Source: Vibrio sp. 05-20-BW147 (lineage in GTDB: Bacteria > Pseudomonadota > Gammaproteobacteria > Enterobacterales > Vibrionaceae). Taken from it: a stretch of 42,924 nucleotides of DNA. The notes beneath the pieces are model-generated. The model ran no database searches, was not told where the DNA came from, and was given only the letters and a program-made list of their open reading frames with translations. The position numbers and the translations under genes were made by a program. Shown piece after piece: positions 7,074-14,124 of this stretch (positions are counted from its first letter, which is position 1; each line of letters begins with the position of its first letter). The stretch lies in the NCBI RefSeq assembly GCF_013369385.1, contig NZ_SZTO01000023.1, forward strand, positions 1 through 42,924, in the 5' to 3' direction.

Positions 7074-8525
7074 ATGTTTCCTAACGCCCTTCGTGCTCTG
7101 CTGATCTTTACCTTCAGCACGCTATTGGTCGGCTGTGCCCAGCCTTACCCTGAAGTTGAACCGGATTTTGAAGCCAATTGGCAAACTACTCAGCATCAAG
7201 CCGATGTTTACTTAATTCCTACCGCTCCAGAAGCCTTTGCTCGTCGCGTTGAACTGGTTAGAAATGCTCAACAAAGCATCGATATGACCTACTTTTCTTG
7301 GGAAAGTGATACGCTTGGCTTGATGCTACTCAATGAGCTCAAACATGCAGCGGATCGAGGCGTGCAAGTTCGACTCACTCTCGATGATTTATTGGTGTTT
7401 AATGAGAAATGGCTTGCTGATCTCAGCGCTCACAACAACATTCAAATCCGTTTATTCAATCCGTTTGATTCACGTAAGTCAGGCTGGATTGGGCGCGCCA
7501 TCAACTTCTCTACTCATCAACAACGTTTGGACAATCGTCTACACGAGAAGTATTTCAACGTCGACCATCAATGGATGATTCTAGGTGGACGCAACATTGG
7601 CAACGACTATTTTGGTTACAGCCGCAAAGCCAACTTCTTTGATATGGATGTGTTGTTTAAAGGCAGCATCATTCAAGCGTTCGATCAAAACTACCAACAG
7701 CTTTGGCACAGCAAGCATGTCACACCAATAGAAAATATCGTTAAAGTAAACCCAAACTATTCCGCGTTTGCCAAAGCAGTCAATAAAGAGGAGATAGACA
7801 GAAACATCATTCTGGCTGAAGTTGAAAAACAGGTTAAACAACTGACCAGCCCCAATTTCATCACTGCGCAAGTCACCCCTGTTTTCGATTCATTAAAAAA
7901 GTTAGAGAACAACAAGCCTTACTTTAGAAAGCGGGCAGAGCGCCAAGTTTGGCAACAAATAACTACAGCGAACAAAGCGGTGATTTCAACCCCTTACGTG
8001 GTACCAAGCAACCATGAGTTTACCTTTATTGATACCTTAATGGAGCAAAAAACGGACATCACTTTAATAACGAACTCCTCTGCTTCTAATGATTCTGGGT
8101 TTATTCCGGCTTATTACGAGGAACATCGTCAAACGTTGTTGGATAAAGGCGTAAATATACTGGAGTACAAAAAACAAGCGAAAAATGACGACCACTACTT
8201 CCATGCGGATACTTATTATCACAACAAGACCGTGATACTCGATGATCGGCTGACTTATATAGGCTCATCAAACTTCGACCCGAGATCGGACTTCCTCAAT
8301 GTGGAATTTGGTGTGTTGATCCAAAGCGAAACCTTTGCAGAACATGTCATGCACTACTTAACTCGACAACAAGATGAACTGTTTTGGCGAGTATCTCGAG
8401 ATGAACAAGGCCAAACTCAGTGGCAATCAATGAATGAAACCCATACTAAGAATCCAAACTATGGTGGATGGCACAAAGCGCCTAACTGGATATTCAAGCA
8501 ACTGAATGGTGAGTTCGAACTCTGA
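7074..8525 (+). CDS. clsC: Phospholipase D-family lipoprotein, cardiolipin synthase C-like
   Basis: This 483-residue protein begins with a lipoprotein signal (L-L-V-G-C, Cys21). It carries two HKD phospholipase D motifs: H157-x-K159-x4-D164 (H-E-K-Y-F-N-V-D) and H383-x-K385-x4-D390 (H-N-K-T-V-I-L-D), each followed by the usual G-G-R-N and G-S-S-N-F-D-P-R-S segments. Length and layout match ClsC/YmdC (about 473 residues in E. coli), which joins phosphatidylglycerol with phosphatidylethanolamine to make cardiolipin. ClsC works with YmdB in E. coli; no ymdB neighbour is seen here. AGGAAGG lies in front of ATG 7074. Anchoring as a lipoprotein would put it on the periplasmic face of an envelope membrane. 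A nuclease or another PLD activity is possible but less likely. Confidence 0.82.
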   Translation: MFPNALRALLIFTFSTLLVGCAQPYPEVEPDFEANWQTTQHQADVYLIPTAPEAFARRVELVRNAQQSIDMTYFSWESDTLGLMLLNELKHAADRGVQVRLTLDDLLVFNEKWLADLSAHNNIQIRLFNPFDSRKSGWIGRAINFSTHQQRLDNRLHEKYFNVDHQWMILGGRNIGNDYFGYSRKANFFDMDVLFKGSIIQAFDQNYQQLWHSKHVTPIENIVKVNPNYSAFAKAVNKEEIDRNIILAEVEKQVKQLTSPNFITAQVTPVFDSLKKLENNKPYFRKRAERQVWQQITTANKAVISTPYVVPSNHEFTFIDTLMEQKTDITLITNSSASNDSGFIPAYYEEHRQTLLDKGVNILEYKKQAKNDDHYFHADTYYHNKTVILDDRLTYIGSSNFDPRSDFLNVEFGVLIQSETFAEHVMHYLTRQQDELFWRVSRDEQGQTQWQSMNETHTKNPNYGGWHKAPNWIFKQLNGEFEL

Positions 8526-8537
8526 GCCATCAAACAT

Positions 8538-8576
8538 AAAAAAGGCTCTCTATCTACATGGATGAGAGCCTTTTTT
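8538..8576. terminator. Bidirectional terminator between convergent genes
   Basis: AAAAAAGGCTCTC (8538-8550) and GAGAGCCTTTTTT (8564-8576) form a hairpin with A and T tracts on the two sides. It sits in the 58-base gap between two converging genes and can stop transcripts from both. Confidence 0.88.
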
Positions 8577-8583
8577 ATGCCCG

Positions 8584-10290
8584 CTAAAACTGCGTGCCTA
8601 GTGAGAAGTGAACGCGGAATTGGTCTCCTTGAGGAGCATCTAAACCGTAAGCAAAATCCACTTTAACGGGCACGTATTTTGAGTTCCATATCAAACTCAA
8701 CCCTGTTCCACTTTTCCAATCTACGCTATCGTTGAAGGCATCACCAACATCGTAAAATGCACCAAGCCATAGTTGGTGGTAGACCTGATATTGATATTCC
8801 AAACCAGCAGTAAACATGTAACGGGCACCCGTTAAATCGCCATTTTCATCTCTCGGAGAGATTGACTCATAACCATAACCACGAAGGTTGCCATCACCGC
8901 CCGCAAAGAAGCGTAATGATGAGGGGATATCGCTCAGAGCGTCAGCGACATTGATACCGACATTCGAACGAAAGTGAAACTTATGTTTTTCGCTGATATC
9001 CCAAGACAGCACACTGTTGCCTTCAATACGCAGCAAACGAGAATCCGAGAAAAAGTTCGGATCCGAGTATTCCAATGAGTAAACGTGACGGTGTTTTATT
9101 TCTAATTGATCATTCTTGCGATCAAGCAATGAAAACGTTACTCCCGGCAATAGCATCTGTGAGTCGTTATTTTCCGACGCTTGTTGATAACGCTCTTGCA
9201 AATAACGAACGTGCATAGTGCTTTGCCAATCACTGTCTAGCTGCCAATGCTTTTCAAACGACAAATCATTGGAAAAACTCGACGTATCACGATAGTCGAC
9301 ATGTTTAGATTCAAACTGAATACCGTAGTAATCCGTCAGGACATTTTGGGTCGGAATTTTGTAACCAAGCAATAGCGACTGTTCCGCTTTTGACGCGTAC
9401 GCCTGTGTCTCAAAGCTATGTCCTCGCGTGTTGTACCATGGTTTGGTCCAATTCAACGAAGCGCGTAATCCCAAGTCTGTCGAATATCCACCACCGACTT
9501 GCACGATATTTCGTGCGTTTGGCTCTGCAATCACTTCTATCGGCACCTCAAGGTTATTGGATATCCCATCAAAATCCGCTTTCACAATTACACTACGAAA
9601 CCAATTGGTCTCAGAGAGATTTGCTTGATATTGGTTCAGTTTCAAGGTGTCGAAATCGTCACCCCGCTCAAACGTTCGCATTATTTCTATTCGAGCTGGC
9701 TCAATACCCGACGTTGGTACCGATAACGAACCAAACTGGTAACGAGAACCACTCGAGAAATGTAGGTTCACATTTGCTTGATTCATGCTCGGGATGACTT
9801 CCAAAGACGATTCGATAAAGCGCCCATCCAAGTAACCTTTTTTCTGGGCTAATGAAGTCAAGTTTCGTTTTAGCGTATCATACTCAGAATGCAGTAGCGG
9901 CTGCCCTTGTTTAAGCTGGGCTTGATTGACTAACCCGAGGAAATCTTCATCGTTTGAGGCTTCACCAGACACGACGATATTAGATTTTGCTACCAACACG
10001 ACCTCACCAAGCTCCACATCTAATACAATGAGATCGTTCGGCTCTCTCTGAACACTGAGCTTAGAATGGTAGTAGCCATAAGGGTTCAATGCTGACCTAA
10101 CCAACTTACTGAGCTGACTTACGGGAATGTCATTGGCTGAAGTATTCGCTAACGGCATGAGGTGATATTCCAGATTCCGCTCAAGCGGTTTGGATAAACC
10201 TTGAATAGTAAATTCGGCAGCCAATACGTCCCCAAACGGTATGAAGACGAATACAGAAATTCCAACGAGTTTTTGAACGAGAGAAGCCAC
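8584..10290 (-). CDS. TamA/BamA-superfamily outer-membrane protein (POTRA plus surface-antigen barrel)
   Basis: The protein has 568 residues. It has a signal peptide (to about residue 24), then about 230 residues fitting three POTRA-type repeats (e.g. Y-D-T-L-K-R-N-L-T-S-L-A-Q-K-K-G-Y-L-D, F-E-R-G-D-D-F-D). A 16-strand-type barrel follows, with the family hallmark F-F-A-G-G-D-G-N-L-R-G-Y and the C-terminal aromatic F-S-L-G-T-Q-F. Size and order match TamA (about 577 residues) rather than BamA (five POTRAs, about 800). TamA normally pairs with TamB encoded directly downstream; here the next gene converges, so this is a solitary copy and possibly a paralogue. It should act in outer-membrane protein insertion or lipid transfer (family knowledge). 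Its upstream region carries the GTAGGA-N5-TCCTAC palindrome shared with the esterase-like gene. Confidence 0.85.
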   Translation of the reverse strand: MASLVQKLVGISVFVFIPFGDVLAAEFTIQGLSKPLERNLEYHLMPLANTSANDIPVSQLSKLVRSALNPYGYYHSKLSVQREPNDLIVLDVELGEVVLVAKSNIVVSGEASNDEDFLGLVNQAQLKQGQPLLHSEYDTLKRNLTSLAQKKGYLDGRFIESSLEVIPSMNQANVNLHFSSGSRYQFGSLSVPTSGIEPARIEIMRTFERGDDFDTLKLNQYQANLSETNWFRSVIVKADFDGISNNLEVPIEVIAEPNARNIVQVGGGYSTDLGLRASLNWTKPWYNTRGHSFETQAYASKAEQSLLLGYKIPTQNVLTDYYGIQFESKHVDYRDTSSFSNDLSFEKHWQLDSDWQSTMHVRYLQERYQQASENNDSQMLLPGVTFSLLDRKNDQLEIKHRHVYSLEYSDPNFFSDSRLLRIEGNSVLSWDISEKHKFHFRSNVGINVADALSDIPSSLRFFAGGDGNLRGYGYESISPRDENGDLTGARYMFTAGLEYQYQVYHQLWLGAFYDVGDAFNDSVDWKSGTGLSLIWNSKYVPVKVDFAYGLDAPQGDQFRVHFSLGTQF

Positions 10291-10358
10291 AAATCTGCCT
10301 TAGTGGGTTTGACACCCAACTAGGCTAATCGCACTCAAGAAAGTACGTTAATCGTGTA

Positions 10359-10377
10359 TGTAGGATGAGTTCCTACA
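10359..10377 (+). promoter_or_regulatory. Inverted repeat TGTAGGA-N5-TCCTACA upstream of the TamA-like gene
   Basis: Seven-base arms TGTAGGA / TCCTACA flank TGAGT, 69 bases upstream of the TamA-like start on the minus strand. The arms match the element at 4753-4769. The spacing and perfect symmetry fit a dimeric regulator site, though a dispersed repeat is an alternative. Confidence 0.4.
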
Positions 10378-10394
10378 ACTGTAGAAGTAATAAT

Positions 10395-10426
10395 GTCTTG
10401 TGCCGATAGTAGTGGCGCAAGAAGAC
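10395..10426. repeat. Nine-base-pair hairpin in the 400-base gap upstream of the TamA-like gene
   Basis: TCTTGTGCC and GGCGCAAGA pair (one G-U) around a 9-base loop. No T tract follows on either strand, so it is not a classical terminator. The rest of the gap 10291-10693 holds a TATAAT-like hexamer near 10471 without a convincing -35, plus the terminator at 10625-10658. I see no gene in this gap. Confidence 0.35.
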
Positions 10427-10624
10427 ACTACGACGATGCAGTTTAGATTAAATACCATTTTGCCCTTCGTCACCGTCTATAATGGATGAGCACATTTGGC
10501 CATTTAGCTCGACTTTTAAAGCGTAAGGAAGAGTAATCTACAACGCACAATTTGATATCAAGTTCGATCCGACTCTAGCAAAGTTGGGGGGAAAAATACC
10601 TCAGAAAAACCATCCCCAAGCTCC

Positions 10625-10658
10625 CAAATAAAACAAAAGCCAGCGAGTGCTGGCTTTG
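10625..10658 (-). terminator. Terminator of the kdu operon
   Basis: AAAGCCAGC and GCTGGCTTT pair (10636-10657). Read on the minus strand, the stem is followed by TGTTTTATTT. It lies about 36 bases after the last gene of the minus-strand uronate operon. Confidence 0.7.
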
Positions 10659-10693
10659 TATTAGTTCCCGAAAAAGTAGTGATAACTGAGTGC

Positions 10694-11329
10694 TTAGTCG
10701 ATCAGCGAGCGTACGTACTCGGCGATTTCTGGCACTTGGCAGTTTGCGAAGAAGCACTCTTGGAACTGTGCACCGCCAACCGCTGTTTTCACCAACTCTT
10801 GGTCAATTGCGCGTAGGCCTTCAACCACATCTTTCGCAACCGCTGCTTTTACGTTGTTTAGGATCGCCGCATTCGCTTGCTGTGGTGCCGCACGCTCGAT
10901 TGGGTAGCCTTCACCACGGTTACCAGTGAATGCTTTTTCGAAGATGTAACGGACATTAAGCTCGCCTGCCCAGCCAAAACCTTTGGCAAACGCGAGAGAA
11001 ATCGCATTGCCGTTGTTGATTTGGTTGAACAAAAACGCATCTGACGGCTCTAGGCAGTAGCCACACACCACACCTGGGTGCAGGTTGCTCGACATCATTG
11101 CACCTTGACCAGTACCACAACCCGTGACCACAAAGTCTACCGCTTTTGAGTTCAGTAGAATGCTTGCCATGATGCCTAGGTGGATGTAAGTCAGATGGTG
11201 GTCATTTTCATCTTTCATGCCAACGTTGAACACGTCGTGGCCTAGGCCACCCGCTACGCTGTTTAACTCTGCTGCAACCATCGCGTTTTTCGGTGCTTGG
11301 CTGTTTTCCATCATTAGTGCAATTTTCAT
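10694..11329 (-). CDS. RpiB/LacA/LacB-family isomerase, probable DKI isomerase (DhuI-type)
   Basis: This 211-residue protein is of the RpiB/LacAB sugar isomerase family. The catalytic-Cys loop is V-V-T-G-C71-G-T-G-Q-G and the N-N-G-N-A-I-S-L-A segment matches the H-N-D-A-N-V region of RpiB. It carries a C-terminal extension of about 60 residues relative to RpiB (about 150). It is the last gene of an operon with kduD and kdgF, with no kduI present. In streptococci an RpiB-family enzyme (DhuI) is known to isomerise 4-deoxy-L-threo-5-hexosulose uronate (DKI) to the KduD-type substrate. The same role here would fill the gap between KdgF and KduD; that is inference from context. AGGAG lies 6 bases before the start. 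A true ribose-phosphate isomerase role is less likely given the neighbours. Confidence 0.8.
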   Translation of the reverse strand: MKIALMMENSQAPKNAMVAAELNSVAGGLGHDVFNVGMKDENDHHLTYIHLGIMASILLNSKAVDFVVTGCGTGQGAMMSSNLHPGVVCGYCLEPSDAFLFNQINNGNAISLAFAKGFGWAGELNVRYIFEKAFTGNRGEGYPIERAAPQQANAAILNNVKAAVAKDVVEGLRAIDQELVKTAVGGAQFQECFFANCQVPEIAEYVRSLID

Positions 11330-11369
11330 CGGTTACTCCTGCGGTTAAGCCGCAATTCAAAAATAAATC

Positions 11370-11690
11370 TTAAACGAAATCTTTACGCATAGGGGTGAAG
11401 GTATCAATCAGTACACCCGCTTTCAGACAAACACAGCCATGTTCGATGTTTGGCTCTTTGTACATAGTATCGCCTGTTTTGACGATTTTTTTCTCATCGC
11501 CAATGGTGAACTCAAATTCACCTGACAGCACGTAAGTCAGTTGCTCGTGAGGATGTGAGTGCATGGCACCAATCGCACCCGTTTCAAAATGCACTTCGAC
11601 TGACATCATGTTGTCGCTGTGTGCCAGCACTTTGCGCGAAATGCCTTGGCCAAGATCTTCCAGCGCGATGTCGTGATTCAATACAAACAT
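11370..11690 (-). CDS. kdgF: KdgF, cupin converting unsaturated uronates to DKI
   Basis: This 106-residue single-domain cupin has the metal site H44-x-H46-x3-Q50 (M-H-S-H-P-H-E-Q) and a second-motif His84 (N-I-E-H-G). Length and motif order match KdgF, which accelerates linearisation of 4,5-unsaturated galacturonate or mannuronate monomers released by pectate or alginate lyases into DKI. It lies 40 bases upstream of the RpiB-family gene and 10 bases downstream of the ygjV-like gene on the same strand. AGGTGA precedes the start. A generic sugar-binding cupin cannot be fully excluded, but the kduD/kdgR context strongly supports KdgF. Confidence 0.88.
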   Translation of the reverse strand: MFVLNHDIALEDLGQGISRKVLAHSDNMMSVEVHFETGAIGAMHSHPHEQLTYVLSGEFEFTIGDEKKIVKTGDTMYKEPNIEHGCVCLKAGVLIDTFTPMRKDFV

Positions 11691-11700
11691 GGTTCACCTA

Positions 11701-12222
11701 TTAGCCTGTTTTTTGGGTCACCGGCAATAATGGTTGCCGATAGAGCCGATAAATCGTGATGAGGTTCATTATGATGACCGTCATCTCTAGTAAGGTACCG
11801 CCGATAGAGCCCACCAATATGTTGTTGATTAACCAGCAGGTTGCCCCTGCTAGAAAGCCAATCCGCATGCGGATGCCACTCAATACGAACAGTGAATATG
11901 TACCAATTACCGTCCCAACAATTGGCCATAGTTCCCACCAGTGCTCAGCCATTCCTAGGCCGCTAACGATACCGATAAGAATAAAAATGGCTGCCACCCA
12001 TTTGGAAGAGGTGAAGATCGATGTTGTGGTTCGTAACGCAGAAAGCAGTGCGCTGAGCGCCGAAAGCATCGATCCAAGCAGCAAAAAATGGAGAAGATGA
12101 TTGAGATTGAACACCAGCATTAGGATTTTCAAATGCCTGTCATTTTTCTGGTAAAAGGTGGAGATTCCCAAACCAAAACTGAGAAACCCTAACGCTTGTG
12201 CCAAATCAATCTCAGCCATCAT
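11701..12222 (-). CDS. ygjV: YgjV-family inner-membrane protein
   Basis: This 173-residue protein is predicted to have five to six transmembrane helices with short loops and no signal peptide. The pattern (L-G-F-L-S-F-G-L-G-I-S-T-F near the N-terminus, G-x-R-M-R-I-G-F-L-A-G-A in the middle) fits the YgjV family; E. coli ygjV also lies beside hexuronate genes. Its function is unknown. Here it sits inside the uronate operon, 15 bases after kduD and 10 before kdgF, so it is co-transcribed and may aid uronate or oligouronate uptake or export. The start may be either of two adjacent ATGs (12222 or 12219). Confidence 0.75.
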   Translation of the reverse strand: MMAEIDLAQALGFLSFGLGISTFYQKNDRHLKILMLVFNLNHLLHFLLLGSMLSALSALLSALRTTTSIFTSSKWVAAIFILIGIVSGLGMAEHWWELWPIVGTVIGTYSLFVLSGIRMRIGFLAGATCWLINNILVGSIGGTLLEMTVIIMNLITIYRLYRQPLLPVTQKTG

Positions 12223-12237
12223 CTTCTCACAATTGGA

Positions 12238-12999
12238 TTAGCGTGATAGCCAGCCGCCATCTACCGCAACGGTGTAACCGTTAATGTAGTCAGACGCTTT
12301 TGATGCTAGGAACACACATGGGCCAGCCAAATCTTCTGGCGTGCCCCAGCGGTTTGCAGGAATACGCTCTAGGATTTCTTGGTTGCGTTGCTCATCGGCT
12401 CGCAGTGCCGCGGTGTTGTTGGTTGCCATGTAGCCCGGTGCAATCGCGTTCACATTGATGCCGTGTTTTGCCCACTCGTTTGCCATAAGGCGAGTCACAC
12501 CCATCACACCACTCTTAGACGCAGTGTATGAAGGAACACGGATACCGCCTTGGAAAGAAAGCATGGATGCGATGTTGATGATCTTGCCGCCTTCGCCTTG
12601 CGCAATAAATTGTTTCGCCACCGCTTGAGACATAAAGAACACCGATTTGATGTTGATGTTCATGACGTCATCCCAATCTTGCTCAGAGAACTCGATCGCG
12701 TCGTTGCGGCGAATGATGCCTGCGTTGTTCACCAAAATGTCGATGCGGCCAAGCTCAGTCACTGCGCGATCAACAATTGAAGGAATATCATCTAGTTTCA
12801 TTAGGTTAGCGCGGATATCGACGAACTTACGTCCTGTTGCTTGGATTTTTTCCATGGTTTCTGTTGGTTCACTGATGTTTACACCAACGATATCGCAACC
12901 TGCCTTTGCTAAACCCAGCGCCATGCCTTGACCTAAACCGGTATCACACCCCGTGACGACTGCTACTTTGCCTTGCAAGCTAAATGAATCAAGAATCAT
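12238..12999 (-). CDS. kduD: 2-dehydro-3-deoxy-D-gluconate 5-dehydrogenase KduD
   Basis: This 253-residue short-chain dehydrogenase is the same length as E. coli KduD and closely similar throughout as I recall it. It has the Rossmann motif T-G-C-D-T-G-L-G-Q-G (about residues 16-25), N-N-A-G-I-I-R-R, and the catalytic S-x-Y-x3-K region (A-S-M-L-S-F, then P-S-Y-T-A-S-K). The C-terminus reads Y-T-V-A-V-D-G-G-W-L. It reduces the KduI/DhuI product to 2-keto-3-deoxygluconate in pectin or alginate breakdown. ATG 12999 is chosen: GAGG is then 9 bases away, whereas the ATG at 13008 would abut it. It is the first gene of the minus-strand operon, reading away from kdgR with operator-like sites between. 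Confidence 0.95.
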   Translation of the reverse strand: MILDSFSLQGKVAVVTGCDTGLGQGMALGLAKAGCDIVGVNISEPTETMEKIQATGRKFVDIRANLMKLDDIPSIVDRAVTELGRIDILVNNAGIIRRNDAIEFSEQDWDDVMNINIKSVFFMSQAVAKQFIAQGEGGKIINIASMLSFQGGIRVPSYTASKSGVMGVTRLMANEWAKHGINVNAIAPGYMATNNTAALRADEQRNQEILERIPANRWGTPEDLAGPCVFLASKASDYINGYTVAVDGGWLSR

Positions 13000-13105
13000 G
13001 TAATGCATCCTCTAGAATACTGAAAGAAGTGAACCGACGTTCTGGTTGTTGTTCACTGTGGTAGGGCAAACATAACAGTAAAACGGCAACCCTTGCAAAT
13101 ATTTT

Positions 13106-13120
13106 TGAAAAGACGTTTCA
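13106..13120. promoter_or_regulatory. KdgR operator candidate 1
   Basis: TGAAAAGACGTTTCA has five-base arms TGAAA / TTTCA with 5-base spacing. This fits the enterobacterial KdgR box core (TGAAAC-like arms around a central gap). It lies 107 bases upstream of the kduD start in the divergent promoter region. Confidence 0.72.
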
Positions 13121-13179
13121 AAAATATAGATAGAGATCGAATTTTAATAAAACGAACTAAGTGAGCGGTTTCAAAATTA

Positions 13180-13194
13180 TGAAAAGGTATTTTA
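13180..13194. promoter_or_regulatory. KdgR operator candidate 2 (weaker)
   Basis: TGAAAAGGTATTTTA shares the spacing and left arm of the site at 13106 (TGAAAAG), with one mismatch in the right arm. It lies 67 bases before kdgR, consistent with autoregulation of kdgR. Confidence 0.5.
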
Positions 13195-13260
13195 AAAATA
13201 GTGGTGATACAGAAAATCAACGATATAATGGCAAAAAATACAACTAAAGAAGGGAAAACA

Positions 13261-14043
13261 ATGGAAAAGTCGACACAGCCAGAAGCTGTTTCGTCAGTGA
13301 TGAAGGTGTTCCACATCCTTCAAGCACTGGGTGAGCAGAAAGCGATTGGCGTATCAGAATTGTCGCAACGTCTTATGATGTCTAAGGCAACCACTTACCG
13401 CTTTTTACAAACCATGAAGTCACTTGGGTATGTTTCTCAAGAAGGCGAAGCGGATAAGTATTCACTCACGTTAAAAGTGTTTGAGCTGGGTGCTCGCTCA
13501 CTGGAATACGTTGATCTGATTGAATTGGCCGACAAAGAAATGCGCCAAATCTCTCAACTGACCAATGAAGCGCTTCACTTGGGAGCACTCGATGACAATG
13601 CCATTATTTATATCCATAAGATAGATTCCGGTTACAACCTGCGCATGCAATCGCGCATTGGCCGTCGCAACCCTCTTTACAGTACTGCCATTGGCAAAGT
13701 GTTACTTTCCGAACGTGAAGAGAGCTTTATCCGTGAATCTCTTGCCGATGTTGAGTTCATCAAACACACAGAAAAAACACTAGAAAACACGGAACAAGTG
13801 CTTGAAGAACTGGCGAAAGTGCGTGAGCAACATTTCGCTGAAGATAACGAAGAGCAAGAACCGGGTTTACGTTGTATCGCGGCTCCGATTTATGATCGTT
13901 TTGGTCATATCATTGCGGCGGTGTCGATTTCATTCCCAACCATCCGTTTTGATGAAGAGCGCAAAGATTACTATGTGGGTCTGCTTCATCAAGCGGGTAA
14001 AAACGTTTCTGAGCAGCTTGGCTACCACAGCTACCCTGCTTAA
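13261..14043 (+). CDS. kdgR: IclR-family repressor KdgR
   Basis: This 260-residue regulator has an N-terminal winged helix-turn-helix (about residues 8-70: V-S-E-L-S-Q-R-L-M-M-S-K-A-T-T-Y-R-F). An IclR effector-binding domain follows (about 80-255: G-R-R-N-P-L-Y-S-T-A-I-G-K-V-L-L, L-R-C-I-A-A-P-I-Y-D). E. coli and Dickeya KdgR are about 263 residues. It represses uronate genes until 2-keto-3-deoxygluconate binds. The GTG at 13201 would add 20 residues; I chose ATG 13261 because GAAGGGA lies 7 bases before it. It is divergent from kduD, with two KdgR-like boxes between, so it probably controls the kduD operon and itself. Confidence 0.93.
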   Translation: MEKSTQPEAVSSVMKVFHILQALGEQKAIGVSELSQRLMMSKATTYRFLQTMKSLGYVSQEGEADKYSLTLKVFELGARSLEYVDLIELADKEMRQISQLTNEALHLGALDDNAIIYIHKIDSGYNLRMQSRIGRRNPLYSTAIGKVLLSEREESFIRESLADVEFIKHTEKTLENTEQVLEELAKVREQHFAEDNEEQEPGLRCIAAPIYDRFGHIIAAVSISFPTIRFDEERKDYYVGLLHQAGKNVSEQLGYHSYPA

Positions 14044-14051
14044 TGATTGAC

Positions 14052-14076
14052 GAGCAGCCCTCGGGCTGCTTTTTTT
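14052..14076 (+). terminator. Terminator of kdgR
   Basis: GCAGCC and GGCTGC pair around a short CTCG loop, followed by seven T residues. It isolates kdgR from the DUF294 gene 49 bases further on. Confidence 0.9.
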
Positions 14077-14124
14077 GGGCGCAACATTAAATGATGAAAC
14101 GCCGTTTTAATTTAGAGGTGAGCG

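Noticed and set aside
10520..10627. Open frame after a GGAAGAG sequence in the gap before the kdu terminator
   Set aside because: No ATG, GTG or TTG is placed after the site, so it cannot be supported as a gene.
13053..13316. 87-residue frame across the kdgR-kduD promoter on the minus strand
   Set aside because: It overlaps the operators and the kdgR start, has no ribosome-binding site, and its product is a chance hydrophobic stretch.
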